Positions 1 to 7,626 of a stretch of DNA of 64,000 nucleotides are shown piece after piece. This DNA is from Pseudomonadota bacterium. Lineage in GTDB: Bacteria > Pseudomonadota > Gammaproteobacteria > Steroidobacterales > MnTg04. A program made the position numbers and the translations under genes. The first letter of the stretch is position 1; every line of letters starts with the position of its first letter. Location: contig JADFSO010000001.1 of assembly GCA_022560735.1 (NCBI GenBank), positions 62,001 to 126,000 on the forward strand. Direction: 5' to 3'. The notes below the pieces were generated by a model. The model saw only the letters and a list, made by a program, of their open reading frames with translations, was not told where the DNA came from and did no database searches.

Positions 1-927
1 GCTGTGCCCCGTCGTAATGCTCCTGAACACCTCTTCCATGCGACCGCTCTCCAGGTGCAATTCCTTGAGGTTCCAGTTCTTGTCGCTGGCAAGGCGGCTG
101 ATGTCCGGTAACAAGGGTTGATCGCCTGCCGGGAAGGCAGTGACGCGACCGGTTGCCTGATCCAGCTCAACCGATGCGACCCGGGGAAGCGCCGCAATAT
201 CGTTCTTGATTTCGTCCACGCTGCCGGTGACCAGCGAGAGACTGACGGCGTTGTGATAGCGCGAACGTGCGATCAGGCCGTCCGGCGTGTCATCCGCCAG
301 CAGCCGGCCGCGTGCGATGATCATGACGCGATTACAGACCGCATCCACCTCTTCGAGTATATGGGTCGAAATGACGATGATCTTGTCGGCTGCCATGTCC
401 TGTATCAGTTGTCGCACTTCCTGCTTTTGGTTGGGATCGAGACCATCGGTAGGTTCGTCCAGGATCAGGACCTGTGGATCGTGAATGATGGCCTGCGCCA
501 GGCCGACCCGCCGGCGGAATCCCTTGGACAAGGTTTCCAGGCGCTGGCGCAGCACCGGTGCAAGATGCAAACGCTCGATAACATCGCCCATGCGTGAGCG
601 TCGGAAATCGCCGCTCAGACCCCGGATATCGGCGATAAAGCGCAGGAACCCTTGCACCGTCATTTCGTCGTATCCGGGCGCCCCTTCGGGCAAATACCCC
701 ATGCACGCTTGTGCCGCGACAGGATTGGCGGTCAGCGAGTGGCCGCAGACGCTGACCGTTCCCGAACTTGGCGCTATGAATCCCGCGATCATGCGCATGG
801 TCGTGGTCTTGCCGGCGCCGTTCGGACCGAGAAAACCCAGCACCTCGCCGGGCTCGACGGTAATCGAAAGCGAGTCGACGGCGACCAGGTCACCATAGCG
901 ACGAGTCAGATTTTCCGTTTTTATCAT
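1..927 (-). CDS. ABC transporter ATP-binding protein (GldA/NatA type), 3' end cut by window
   Basis: ATPase subunit of an ABC-2 type exporter; the membrane partner should lie beyond the left edge. The frame is open for 309 codons from the ATG at 927 to base 1. Visible motifs are Walker A GPNGAGKTT (residues 34-42), a signature LSKGFRRR (about 133-140) in place of LSGGQ, Walker B VLILDEP (153-159) followed by TDGLDPNQ, and the switch histidine in STHI (189). The LSKG-type signature and the DGLDPNQ stretch are typical of the ATPases grouped with the gliding-motility protein GldA, which are widespread in non-gliding bacteria. The substrate cannot be told. The C-terminal region after about residue 215 is the usual accessory domain of this group. 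Confidence 0.9.
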   Translation of the reverse strand, partial: MIKTENLTRRYGDLVAVDSLSITVEPGEVLGFLGPNGAGKTTTMRMIAGFIAPSSGTVSVCGHSLTANPVAAQACMGYLPEGAPGYDEMTVQGFLRFIADIRGLSGDFRRSRMGDVIERLHLAPVLRQRLETLSKGFRRRVGLAQAIIHDPQVLILDEPTDGLDPNQKQEVRQLIQDMAADKIIVISTHILEEVDAVCNRVMIIARGRLLADDTPDGLIARSRYHNAVSLSLVTGSVDEIKNDIAALPRVASVELDQATGRVTAFPAGDQPLLPDISRLASDKNWNLKELHLESGRMEEVFRSITTGHS

Positions 928-1146
928 GAACGCACAATTCCCACGCCGATCTGGCCGTGAGGAAGAATTTAAGCACATGACCCGGGGCAGAGAAAGAGGA
1001 GATTATGCCACGCAAAAACTGCGGGGCTTTGCCGGTCTCATTTCGCTCGTTGGCGGCCCTGCGGGCGGCCCGGTTTAGAGTGTGATCCATGTCGTGGTCA
1101 GCACAATAGCCGGGTGCGATGCTGCTCACCTGGAGTTGATGAGCTT

Positions 1147-1359
1147 ATGGACGACATCGAATATTCAGGTTGCCACCGGATAATCTTGCCGAAAGACATC
1201 TTCAACCGCCCGCAGGTTTATCTTGGCGGGGCGATGGAGGATGTCGAGGTGAGCTGTGACCTCGAACTCGATGGGTTCTCGACGCCAGCTTATGTCAAAT
1301 TAACGGTCCGCTTTCTGCTGGTCCTGATGGGTTGTTTGATTCCTGTCGCCGCCGGGTAG
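1147..1359 (+). CDS. possible small hypothetical protein (doubtful)
   Basis: A 70-codon frame from ATG 1147, ending one base before the stop of the opposing TPR gene. It has a distant GGAG about 12 bases upstream, a polar first half and a hydrophobic C-terminus (VRFLLVLMGCLIPVAAG). I recognise no family. It is the only plausible gene in the 433-base stretch 928-1360 between the ABC gene and the TPR gene. The rest of that stretch shows nothing I can name. Confidence 0.22.
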   Translation: MDDIEYSGCHRIILPKDIFNRPQVYLGGAMEDVEVSCDLELDGFSTPAYVKLTVRFLLVLMGCLIPVAAG

Positions 1360-1360
1360 T

Positions 1361-2902
1361 TTATTCGCGATCGACGACCATCGGTTCCGACTCGCGCAGC
1401 GCGGCTCTCGCCTTTTGCCGTACGAAAGCGTACTGGTACTGGTCGAAAGAACTGTATTCGATGGCTTTCTTGTAATGCTGGTGCGCCAGGGCCGTCCTCC
1501 CGGCACGCAGATAGGCGGTCGCCAGCAGGTTCAGAAGATAGGGGTTTTCCGCGCTGACATTTTTCAGGAAAAGAATTGCCTGTTCGGGCTCGCCCGAGGC
1601 CAGGTGAACTTCGCCTTGAAGTTGCGCAATCATTTGCTCAAGGTTCGCATCGTCGTCTGGTGACAGCATGCGGCTCAGGCTAACGATCAGCCGCCGGGCC
1701 TTGCGAATATCGTTCCTGAGCAATGCGACCCTTGCCGTGTTGAACTTGTAGGTGCTCTCGATCGTGGCCCGGCCGCGCTCATTGCCGGGCGACTGCTCGC
1801 AGATTCTGAGGATGTTGTCATAGACGTCCTGGGCCGAGCCATAGTCGCCATATTCAAGATAGGTATCTCCCAGGCGATTCAGAAAATAAATATCGCCGCC
1901 GCGCACCTGACGTTCGATGATCGTGTTTTCCCTGCCGCTGATCGATGTCTCGCGGTAAAGCAGACTCAGGTGCTTGATCGCATCCGGGAAATTGCCGTCA
2001 TCGATCAGGGAATCGACCAATGCGATCTGGTATTCGAAGTTTCGCAGCGGATCGGATTCAGCATCGAGTCTGGCAACCAGTATTTTCTGTGCAGCCTGGG
2101 AATCGCCGCTCAGCGTCAGCGCATTGGCCATCAGGACATAGCCTTGCCAGCGACCGGGGTCTATCCTGATCGCGTTCTCCGCCATGCGCATGGCCTTATC
2201 GTATTTCCAGGTTTTGAGATAAAAACCACCGAGCGCCAGGTACGCCTGGGCGCGATCCGGGACCAGCGATCGCTCTTTTTCAAACGCGATATAGGCGCGG
2301 TAATGATCCTTTAGCGCAAGGTACTGGTTGCCGAGGTTTTGCCAGGCGAGCGCCGAAACCGGATATTTTTTTACCGCGGCGAGATGCGCATCCCTGGCCG
2401 CCGGAAACCGGCCGCCGTGGTTGAGGGAACGGCCCAGGTGCAAAAGTACCTCGGCGTCGTTGGGATAGTTTGCCGACAGATCGAGCAACAGATTCGTTCG
2501 CGGTCGGTTTTCCAGAAGTAACTTGACGAACTGGCGCTCGCTTTTTGGCAGCAGGTAAAGATTCGCACCTGCCCTGACCCGGTGCCAGTTTGCTTTCGGT
2601 ACATCCAGGATGCTGAGTTGCAAGTGAGCGCGGACAAATTCAGGATCCAGTTTCAGCGCTTTGCGATAAAGACGAATGGCGCCATCGATATCAAAATTCC
2701 ACTGCCTGTGACGCGCGTGTCTGAAGTATTCCCTGGCTTTGAAACTGCTGGTCGTGATCGGCAGCGTTTCCGGCTGCTTTGCGGGAATCTCACCGATGTC
2801 GAGGGGCTGCTCGTCCAGTCCATCGAGTTCCGGGATACCGGCCAGCGCCCAGCCTCCGGCCAGGACCGGGAGCAGGAAAAGGGTTGCCAGGATCCGCTTC
2901 AT
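1361..2902 (-). CDS. exported tetratricopeptide-repeat protein
   Basis: Protein of 513 residues from the ATG at 2902, chosen because it begins MKRILATLFLLPVLAGG, a clear signal peptide; an upstream GTG/ATG-type start at 2932 would add ten polar residues and spoil it. After a linker come successive TPR-like helical pairs (for example ALAWQNLGNQYLALKDHYRA and RAQAYLALGGFYLKTWKYDK) over most of the length. TPR proteins act as scaffolds; the location should be periplasmic. It stands alone on its strand, with 175 bases separating it from the EF-G-like gene upstream, so no partner can be inferred. Function unknown. Confidence 0.75.
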   Translation of the reverse strand: MKRILATLFLLPVLAGGWALAGIPELDGLDEQPLDIGEIPAKQPETLPITTSSFKAREYFRHARHRQWNFDIDGAIRLYRKALKLDPEFVRAHLQLSILDVPKANWHRVRAGANLYLLPKSERQFVKLLLENRPRTNLLLDLSANYPNDAEVLLHLGRSLNHGGRFPAARDAHLAAVKKYPVSALAWQNLGNQYLALKDHYRAYIAFEKERSLVPDRAQAYLALGGFYLKTWKYDKAMRMAENAIRIDPGRWQGYVLMANALTLSGDSQAAQKILVARLDAESDPLRNFEYQIALVDSLIDDGNFPDAIKHLSLLYRETSISGRENTIIERQVRGGDIYFLNRLGDTYLEYGDYGSAQDVYDNILRICEQSPGNERGRATIESTYKFNTARVALLRNDIRKARRLIVSLSRMLSPDDDANLEQMIAQLQGEVHLASGEPEQAILFLKNVSAENPYLLNLLATAYLRAGRTALAHQHYKKAIEYSSFDQYQYAFVRQKARAALRESEPMVVDRE

Positions 2903-3077
2903 CTCAAACAGGTACTTTTCGCTCCACGCCATATGTTCGGCAATGATGCCAATGGCGTATTAATAACCGTTTGGACAGGCGCGGCAAAGGGTGGTTGGCG
3001 GCCCTTGAGACGGGTGGTGGTCCTGGCACGCCGAGGTGCAGGCCACTGGCGCTGCCAGGAGTTGCGCGCTTTGCAAC

Positions 3078-5129
3078 TCAGGCGCTGTCAGCGACCTCAA
3101 AAGAAGTCGACATCTCTTTCTGCAGGGGCGCCGGCACTGGCTGATAATGGCTAAAAGCCATCGTGAAGTTGCCGACACCACCCGTCAGGGAACCCAGCCT
3201 GGTCTGGTAATTCTCCAACTCGGCCAGCGGCACTTCGCCGTCTATACGGACCTGGTTGCCGCTGAGAACCTCGTTGCCGTTGATGCGACCCCGGCGCGAG
3301 GACAGATCGCCGGCGATATCGCCCATATGATCGCCCGGCACGGTAATTTCAACCTTGACGATGGGCTCGAGGATGATCGGCCTGGCCTCCTTGATGGCTG
3401 CAACGAACGCTTTTTTCCCGGCCGCGACGAAGGCAACTTCCTTGGAGTCAACGGGATGGTGTTTGCCGTCGTAAACGGTGACCCGAATATCCTGCATTGC
3501 ATATCCGGCGATCGCACCGGATGTCAGTACCTGGCGCACTCCTTTTTCGACCGCCGGTATGAACTGGTAGGGAATCGAGCCGCCAACGACCTTGTTGACG
3601 AATTCGAAACCCTGGTCTCTCGGCAGCGGTTCGATGCGCAGAAAAACTTCGCCAAACTGGCCGGAGCCGCCGGTTTGTTTCTTGTGACGGTGGTGACCTT
3701 CCGCCTTGCGGGTGATGGTTTCGCGATAAGGGATGCTGGGCGGCCGAGTGTCTACCTCGACGTGAAAGCGCTCTTTCATGCGCTCCATGATCGCGCGCAG
3801 GTGAAGTTCGCCGCTGCCGCGCAAGACAGTTTCGTTGGCGGATGCGAGGTGCTCCACGACCAGGCTGGGGTCTTCCGCCGAAAGTTTTGCCAGCGCTTCG
3901 GACAATTTTTGTTCGTCACCGCGTCGTTTTGGCGTGATCGCGACACCATGCATCGGCGGTGGACTGTTAACGGCCTCCAGGTGGAAGCGATCCTCGTCAT
4001 GCGAATCATGCAGCACCGAGTCGAATTCGATTTCATCCACTTTTGCTACCGCACAAATATCGCCCGGAATACCCCTGGCCATTTCGACATGCTCTTTCCC
4101 TTGCAGGCGATACAGATGGGATACCTTGAACGGCTTGCGTGCATCGCCGATAAACAGCTGGCTATTCGGCGTGATCGTGCCCTGGTGAATACGGAAAATT
4201 CCCATGCGCCCGATAAACGGGTCGACCATGACCTTGAACACATGGGCGATCACATGTTTATCGGTATTCGGCTCCACTTTTACCGGCTCGGCATTGTCCC
4301 CCTCGCCCTTGATAAACGGCGGCGGGTTGCCCTCCATTGGATTTGGCATTAGCTGGACGAATACATTGAGCAACTGGTTGATTCCCGACCCGGTTTCCGC
4401 CGAGACGAAACAGACCGGGACCAGGTGGCCGCGGCGCATGGCTTTTTCGAATACGTCATGCAACTGCGACGGGTTCATGTCCTGTCCCTGTTCGAGGTAG
4501 ACCTCCATCAGTTCCTCATCGAGTTCGACGACCTGGTCGATAATTTCGGTGTGCGCCGCCTCCACGGAGGAGAAATCGACGGCTTCTTCGTTATCCGGTT
4601 TGAAATAACAATCAACGACTTTTTTCGCGCCATCGGCCGGCAGGTTGATGGGCAGGCATTCGTTGCCAAATGCCTCCCTGATGTCGTTCATCAACTGCTC
4701 CAGGTTTATACCGGGCGCATCGATGTGGTTGATGATGATCATCCGGCACAGGCCATCCCTGGCGGCTGCATCCATCATGCGCCGGGTCACGAGCTCGATA
4801 CCGTGTTCTGCGTTGATAACCACGGCCGCGGTCTCGACAGCCGGCAAAATAGCGATGCTGCGACCGGCAAAGTCCGGGTATCCGGGAGTGTCTATCAGGT
4901 TGATGTGGGCGCCTTGATGCTCCATCGAGCAAATGGCGGTTTCCAGGGAATGGCCCAGTTCTTTCTCATGGGGATCGAAATCACAAACCGTGCTGCCTCG
5001 CTCTACGCTTCCGCGCGCGTGGATGGCGCCGGTTTTTTCCAGCAAGGCTTCGGTCAGCGTGGTTTTACCGGCTGCGCTGTGACCGACAAGGGCTATGTTG
5101 CGGATATCCGCAGATTGATAACTGCTCAC
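3078..5129 (-). CDS. elongation factor G-like translational GTPase (EF-G2 type)
   Basis: 683 residues from a GTG at 5129 with AAGGAA about 8 bases upstream. It has the full EF-G domain order: GTPase domain, beta-barrel domain II (near HVIAHVFKVMVDPFIGRMG), domains III-V with the late motif GDHMGDIAGDLSSRRGRI. The G motifs differ from canonical EF-G: P-loop GHSAAGKT (16-23), switch II DTPGYPDF (80-87) with Tyr where EF-G has the catalytic His, and NHID (134-137) instead of NKxD. These changes are known in the EF-G2/EF-G-like group, whose role in translation is unclear. It is not the main fusA: no rpsL, rpsG or tuf neighbours are present. Cytoplasmic. Confidence 0.85.
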   Translation of the reverse strand: MSSYQSADIRNIALVGHSAAGKTTLTEALLEKTGAIHARGSVERGSTVCDFDPHEKELGHSLETAICSMEHQGAHINLIDTPGYPDFAGRSIAILPAVETAAVVINAEHGIELVTRRMMDAAARDGLCRMIIINHIDAPGINLEQLMNDIREAFGNECLPINLPADGAKKVVDCYFKPDNEEAVDFSSVEAAHTEIIDQVVELDEELMEVYLEQGQDMNPSQLHDVFEKAMRRGHLVPVCFVSAETGSGINQLLNVFVQLMPNPMEGNPPPFIKGEGDNAEPVKVEPNTDKHVIAHVFKVMVDPFIGRMGIFRIHQGTITPNSQLFIGDARKPFKVSHLYRLQGKEHVEMARGIPGDICAVAKVDEIEFDSVLHDSHDEDRFHLEAVNSPPPMHGVAITPKRRGDEQKLSEALAKLSAEDPSLVVEHLASANETVLRGSGELHLRAIMERMKERFHVEVDTRPPSIPYRETITRKAEGHHRHKKQTGGSGQFGEVFLRIEPLPRDQGFEFVNKVVGGSIPYQFIPAVEKGVRQVLTSGAIAGYAMQDIRVTVYDGKHHPVDSKEVAFVAAGKKAFVAAIKEARPIILEPIVKVEITVPGDHMGDIAGDLSSRRGRINGNEVLSGNQVRIDGEVPLAELENYQTRLGSLTGGVGNFTMAFSHYQPVPAPLQKEMSTSFEVADSA

Positions 5130-5301
5130 GGCGTTTTTTCCTTATCTTTGTTCTATAGCATTGGCTCGGCCCGTCGTCGGCGGAAACAAGCGGGTCCTGC
5201 AAACGCCTTTCTATCTCCGGGCCCGTTGTCGAAGCATCGTGCTCGCTGGCGGGCCGGACAGGGAACCGGCTGATCAGTTCGTTCTGACCAGTATTCCAGG
5301 G

Positions 5302-5571
5302 TTAACTTGATTTGAGTACGGCGTATATGCGGTCTTTGTGCAGCAGACGTTTCTTTTTAACGTCTTCGCAATAATGATTATCGCGGGGCTCGACACCTTG
5401 TTCTATACGTATAACTTCACGATTCAACCGGGTGTAATCATCGGCGAGGTGGGCAAAGGTCTCGTCTGAATGCCAAAGTTCGTCTATCAGTTTGGAAAAC
5501 TCCGGGAATTCGTGTTGGAGATCGTGATTCTGGCCCATTATCGAGTCGATATTGATTAGATCTGCACTCAT
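5302..5571 (-). CDS. YdcH family protein (DUF465)
   Basis: 89-residue mostly helical protein from ATG 5571, with a strong AGGAGG 8 bases upstream. The core (HLADDYTRLNREVIRIEQG, then KKKRLLHKDRIYAVL) matches the DUF465/YdcH family of small coiled-coil proteins of unknown function. A second member of the family is encoded at 50892-51107. It appears monocistronic; the 172 bases upstream of the EF-G-like gene and 252 bases on its other side carry no other gene I can support. Confidence 0.8.
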   Translation of the reverse strand: MSADLINIDSIMGQNHDLQHEFPEFSKLIDELWHSDETFAHLADDYTRLNREVIRIEQGVEPRDNHYCEDVKKKRLLHKDRIYAVLKSS

Positions 5572-5823
5572 CGGCGTCTACCTCCTGTAGATAGGTCTGG
5601 AATGTGGATTGAGGTATTCGTTTGCTTCTCCTGGCGTGCCTGGCGCTGGTCGGTGGACAAGAGCCTTGTCGGGCTACCGGACCAATATAGCGCGCGCGGA
5701 GCAGGCCTGCATTCGTGCAATGCAGCAATTGAAAAAACCCATTAATTACAAGAGGTTGGATTTTGGTGGAGGCGCTTTAAGGAGCGCGAGAGGCGCCTCG
5801 GGGCAAAAACAGGCGAAAGGTGC

Positions 5824-6024
5824 CTATTCTTCGTTTTCGACTTCGTTTAGCGCCCGCATGATGCCGTTAAGACCGACAATCCTGTCCTTGTCTTTTTTCT
5901 TGCAACTGGTGAAGTACTTGCGAAAAGCGGCAACCTGGCCAGGTTCGGCCTGGCGCAGATAGCTCAGTACATCCGTATAGGTACGGTCTTCCGGGTCCCC
6001 GATTGTCGGATTTTGCACTGCCAT
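5824..6024 (-). CDS. small hypothetical protein
   Basis: 66 residues from ATG 6024, chosen because AAGGAG sits 6 bases upstream; longer forms in the same frame begin in the 5' end region of the neighbouring transporter and lack such a site. The protein is soluble and charged (TYTDVLSYLRQAEPGQVAAF, one Cys followed by KKKDKDR, acidic tail NEVENEE). No family recognised. It lies 113 bases downstream of the DMT transporter gene on the same strand and may be cotranscribed with it. Confidence 0.5.
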   Translation of the reverse strand: MAVQNPTIGDPEDRTYTDVLSYLRQAEPGQVAAFRKYFTSCKKKDKDRIVGLNGIMRALNEVENEE

Positions 6025-6137
6025 CACGGGCTCCTTACCCATTTGCGATGCCTGTACCATAGCCCGTGGTCCGATTAGCCCACCGTGAACCAGTTCGCAG
6101 TTCGGGAAGTTGCCGTGCTGACCGAAAACAGGGGCTT

Positions 6138-7022
6138 TCAGGCGGCCGCCGGTGGATTGGCAGCGCGTGGTTTGCGGACCTGGCGCCTCAGGATCAGCAA
6201 GACTCCCAGCAATGTGCAACTGCCGCCGGCTATCATGCGCGGCGTCAACTGATCGCCCATCAATGTCACGCCGAAAATCACCGCAAAAACGGTGGCCAGC
6301 AAAAACGTCGGCATGACCAGCGACAGCTCATAGCGCTGGATCAGGTAATACATGCCGCTGTGGGCGAGAACGCTGGCCGCCAGCGCCGTATAAAGAACGG
6401 CTCCCCAGACCGTCAGATCGGCCCGCAGCAAAATCGCAAACTGCCCGGGTTCGAATGCCAGCGACAGACCGAGGAGCAGCGGCCAGCTGATCATCGCGAT
6501 CCAGCTTTGCAGCTCAAATACACCGACGCCGGTCAGTTTCTTGGCGACCAGCAAGCCGCTGGCGCCGAACAGCGAGCCCAGTATTACCAGGGCGAGGGCG
6601 CTGCGATGGGCGAAGACCTGCGGATCGAAGCTGATGAGCAAGATGCCGCCGAAAGCCATCGACAGGCCCAGCCAGCGCCAGAACCTGATTTTCTCGCCGA
6701 GAAACAGCATCGACAATACTGTCGCGAAAGGAATGCCCAGCTGCATCGCGATAGCAACGCTGGATACATCTGCGGCCAGCGCCAGCCCGGTATAGGTCAA
6801 CGCAAAATGTATGCCGCCCGTGGTGACCGCGACAAAAATGACCGCGGGCATCTGGCCGCGATGAATCCTGAGAACCGGTAGCAGGACTGCGGCGACGATG
6901 GCGAAACGCAGAAAAGTAAACAGGATGGGTGGAATCTGCCCAACGCCATATTTGGCGACAACCACATTGAGCCCCCAGATCAGGTTGATCAACAGGGTCA
7001 GGAGCAGGTCTTTGGCAGCCAA
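6138..7022 (-). CDS. EamA/DMT superfamily transporter
   Basis: 294 residues with about ten hydrophobic segments arranged as two EamA repeats. The first helix reads LLLTLLINLIWGLNVVVAKY, typical of drug/metabolite transporters that export small metabolites. The start is a TTG at 7022 with AGGA 6 bases upstream; no ATG precedes it in frame nearby. The C-terminus is basic (RRQVRKPRA) and cytoplasmic. Divergent from the YkvA operon, with 82 bases between the two starts. Substrate unknown. A second DMT transporter lies at 29025-29987. Confidence 0.85.
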   Translation of the reverse strand: MAAKDLLLTLLINLIWGLNVVVAKYGVGQIPPILFTFLRFAIVAAVLLPVLRIHRGQMPAVIFVAVTTGGIHFALTYTGLALAADVSSVAIAMQLGIPFATVLSMLFLGEKIRFWRWLGLSMAFGGILLISFDPQVFAHRSALALVILGSLFGASGLLVAKKLTGVGVFELQSWIAMISWPLLLGLSLAFEPGQFAILLRADLTVWGAVLYTALAASVLAHSGMYYLIQRYELSLVMPTFLLATVFAVIFGVTLMGDQLTPRMIAGGSCTLLGVLLILRRQVRKPRAANPPAAA

Positions 7023-7104
7023 GGGATATCCTGAGAGCTTATGCGAAACGGGGAAATTTCCGTTATAGTCGCCTGCCTTTCCTGATTACTGCAAGGGAAA
7101 TTCC

Positions 7105-7626
7105 ATGCTAATGCGGATCAGCTTCGATCTCAGCGACAATGACCTGCGTCATTTCGACCTGATCATGAAGGAGGCTCGCAAAGCGGCGAAAAAATCGGCG
7201 CCTGAGCAAATCATATCGGCGACGCGCAAACTGCTTGCCAAGTTGGAAAACACGGATGTACCGGCCTTCGTTGAACAGCGACTGGAGCTCTTGCGGATGA
7301 TGGTGGCGATGGTAACCGACGATGCATTCAAACTGCCCGCAGCCGAGGTCAAGCGGGCGCTGAACGGCCTGGCGTATTTTGTCGAGCCGGACGACCTGAT
7401 TCCCGACCACATTCCCGGTCTGGGGTTTCTGGATGACGCCATCATGATCGAACTGGTGGCTCGCGATCTGCGGCATGAGCTGGATGCTTACCGCGATTTT
7501 TGTCAGTTCCGGGAAGAAAGGCGGGCACCTGGCGAAAATGAAGGGCGCGAAGGCTGGCTGGATTCGCGGCGACGGCAGTTGCTCGAGCGCATGCGCCGGC
7601 GGCGCAAAAAGAAACAGCGAAGTTGA
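7105..7626 (+). CDS. YkvA family protein (DUF1232)
   Basis: 173 residues from ATG 7105 with AAGGGA 6 bases upstream (a second ATG follows at 7111). The N-terminal two-thirds is helical; residues about 107-130 (DDLIPDHIPGLGFLDDAIMI) carry the hallmark of the DUF1232/YkvA domain. The C-terminus is very basic (RRRQLLERMRRRRKKKQ). The family has no assigned function. Its stop overlaps the TTG start of the next gene, so it is the first gene of a coupled operon running to 14262. Confidence 0.75.
   Translation: MLMRISFDLSDNDLRHFDLIMKEARKAAKKSAPEQIISATRKLLAKLENTDVPAFVEQRLELLRMMVAMVTDDAFKLPAAEVKRALNGLAYFVEPDDLIPDHIPGLGFLDDAIMIELVARDLRHELDAYRDFCQFREERRAPGENEGREGWLDSRRRQLLERMRRRRKKKQRS

Noticed and set aside
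890-1129. 79-codon minus-strand frame in the first intergenic stretch
   Set aside because: Low-complexity reading with no ribosome site; overlaps the 5' end of the ABC gene.
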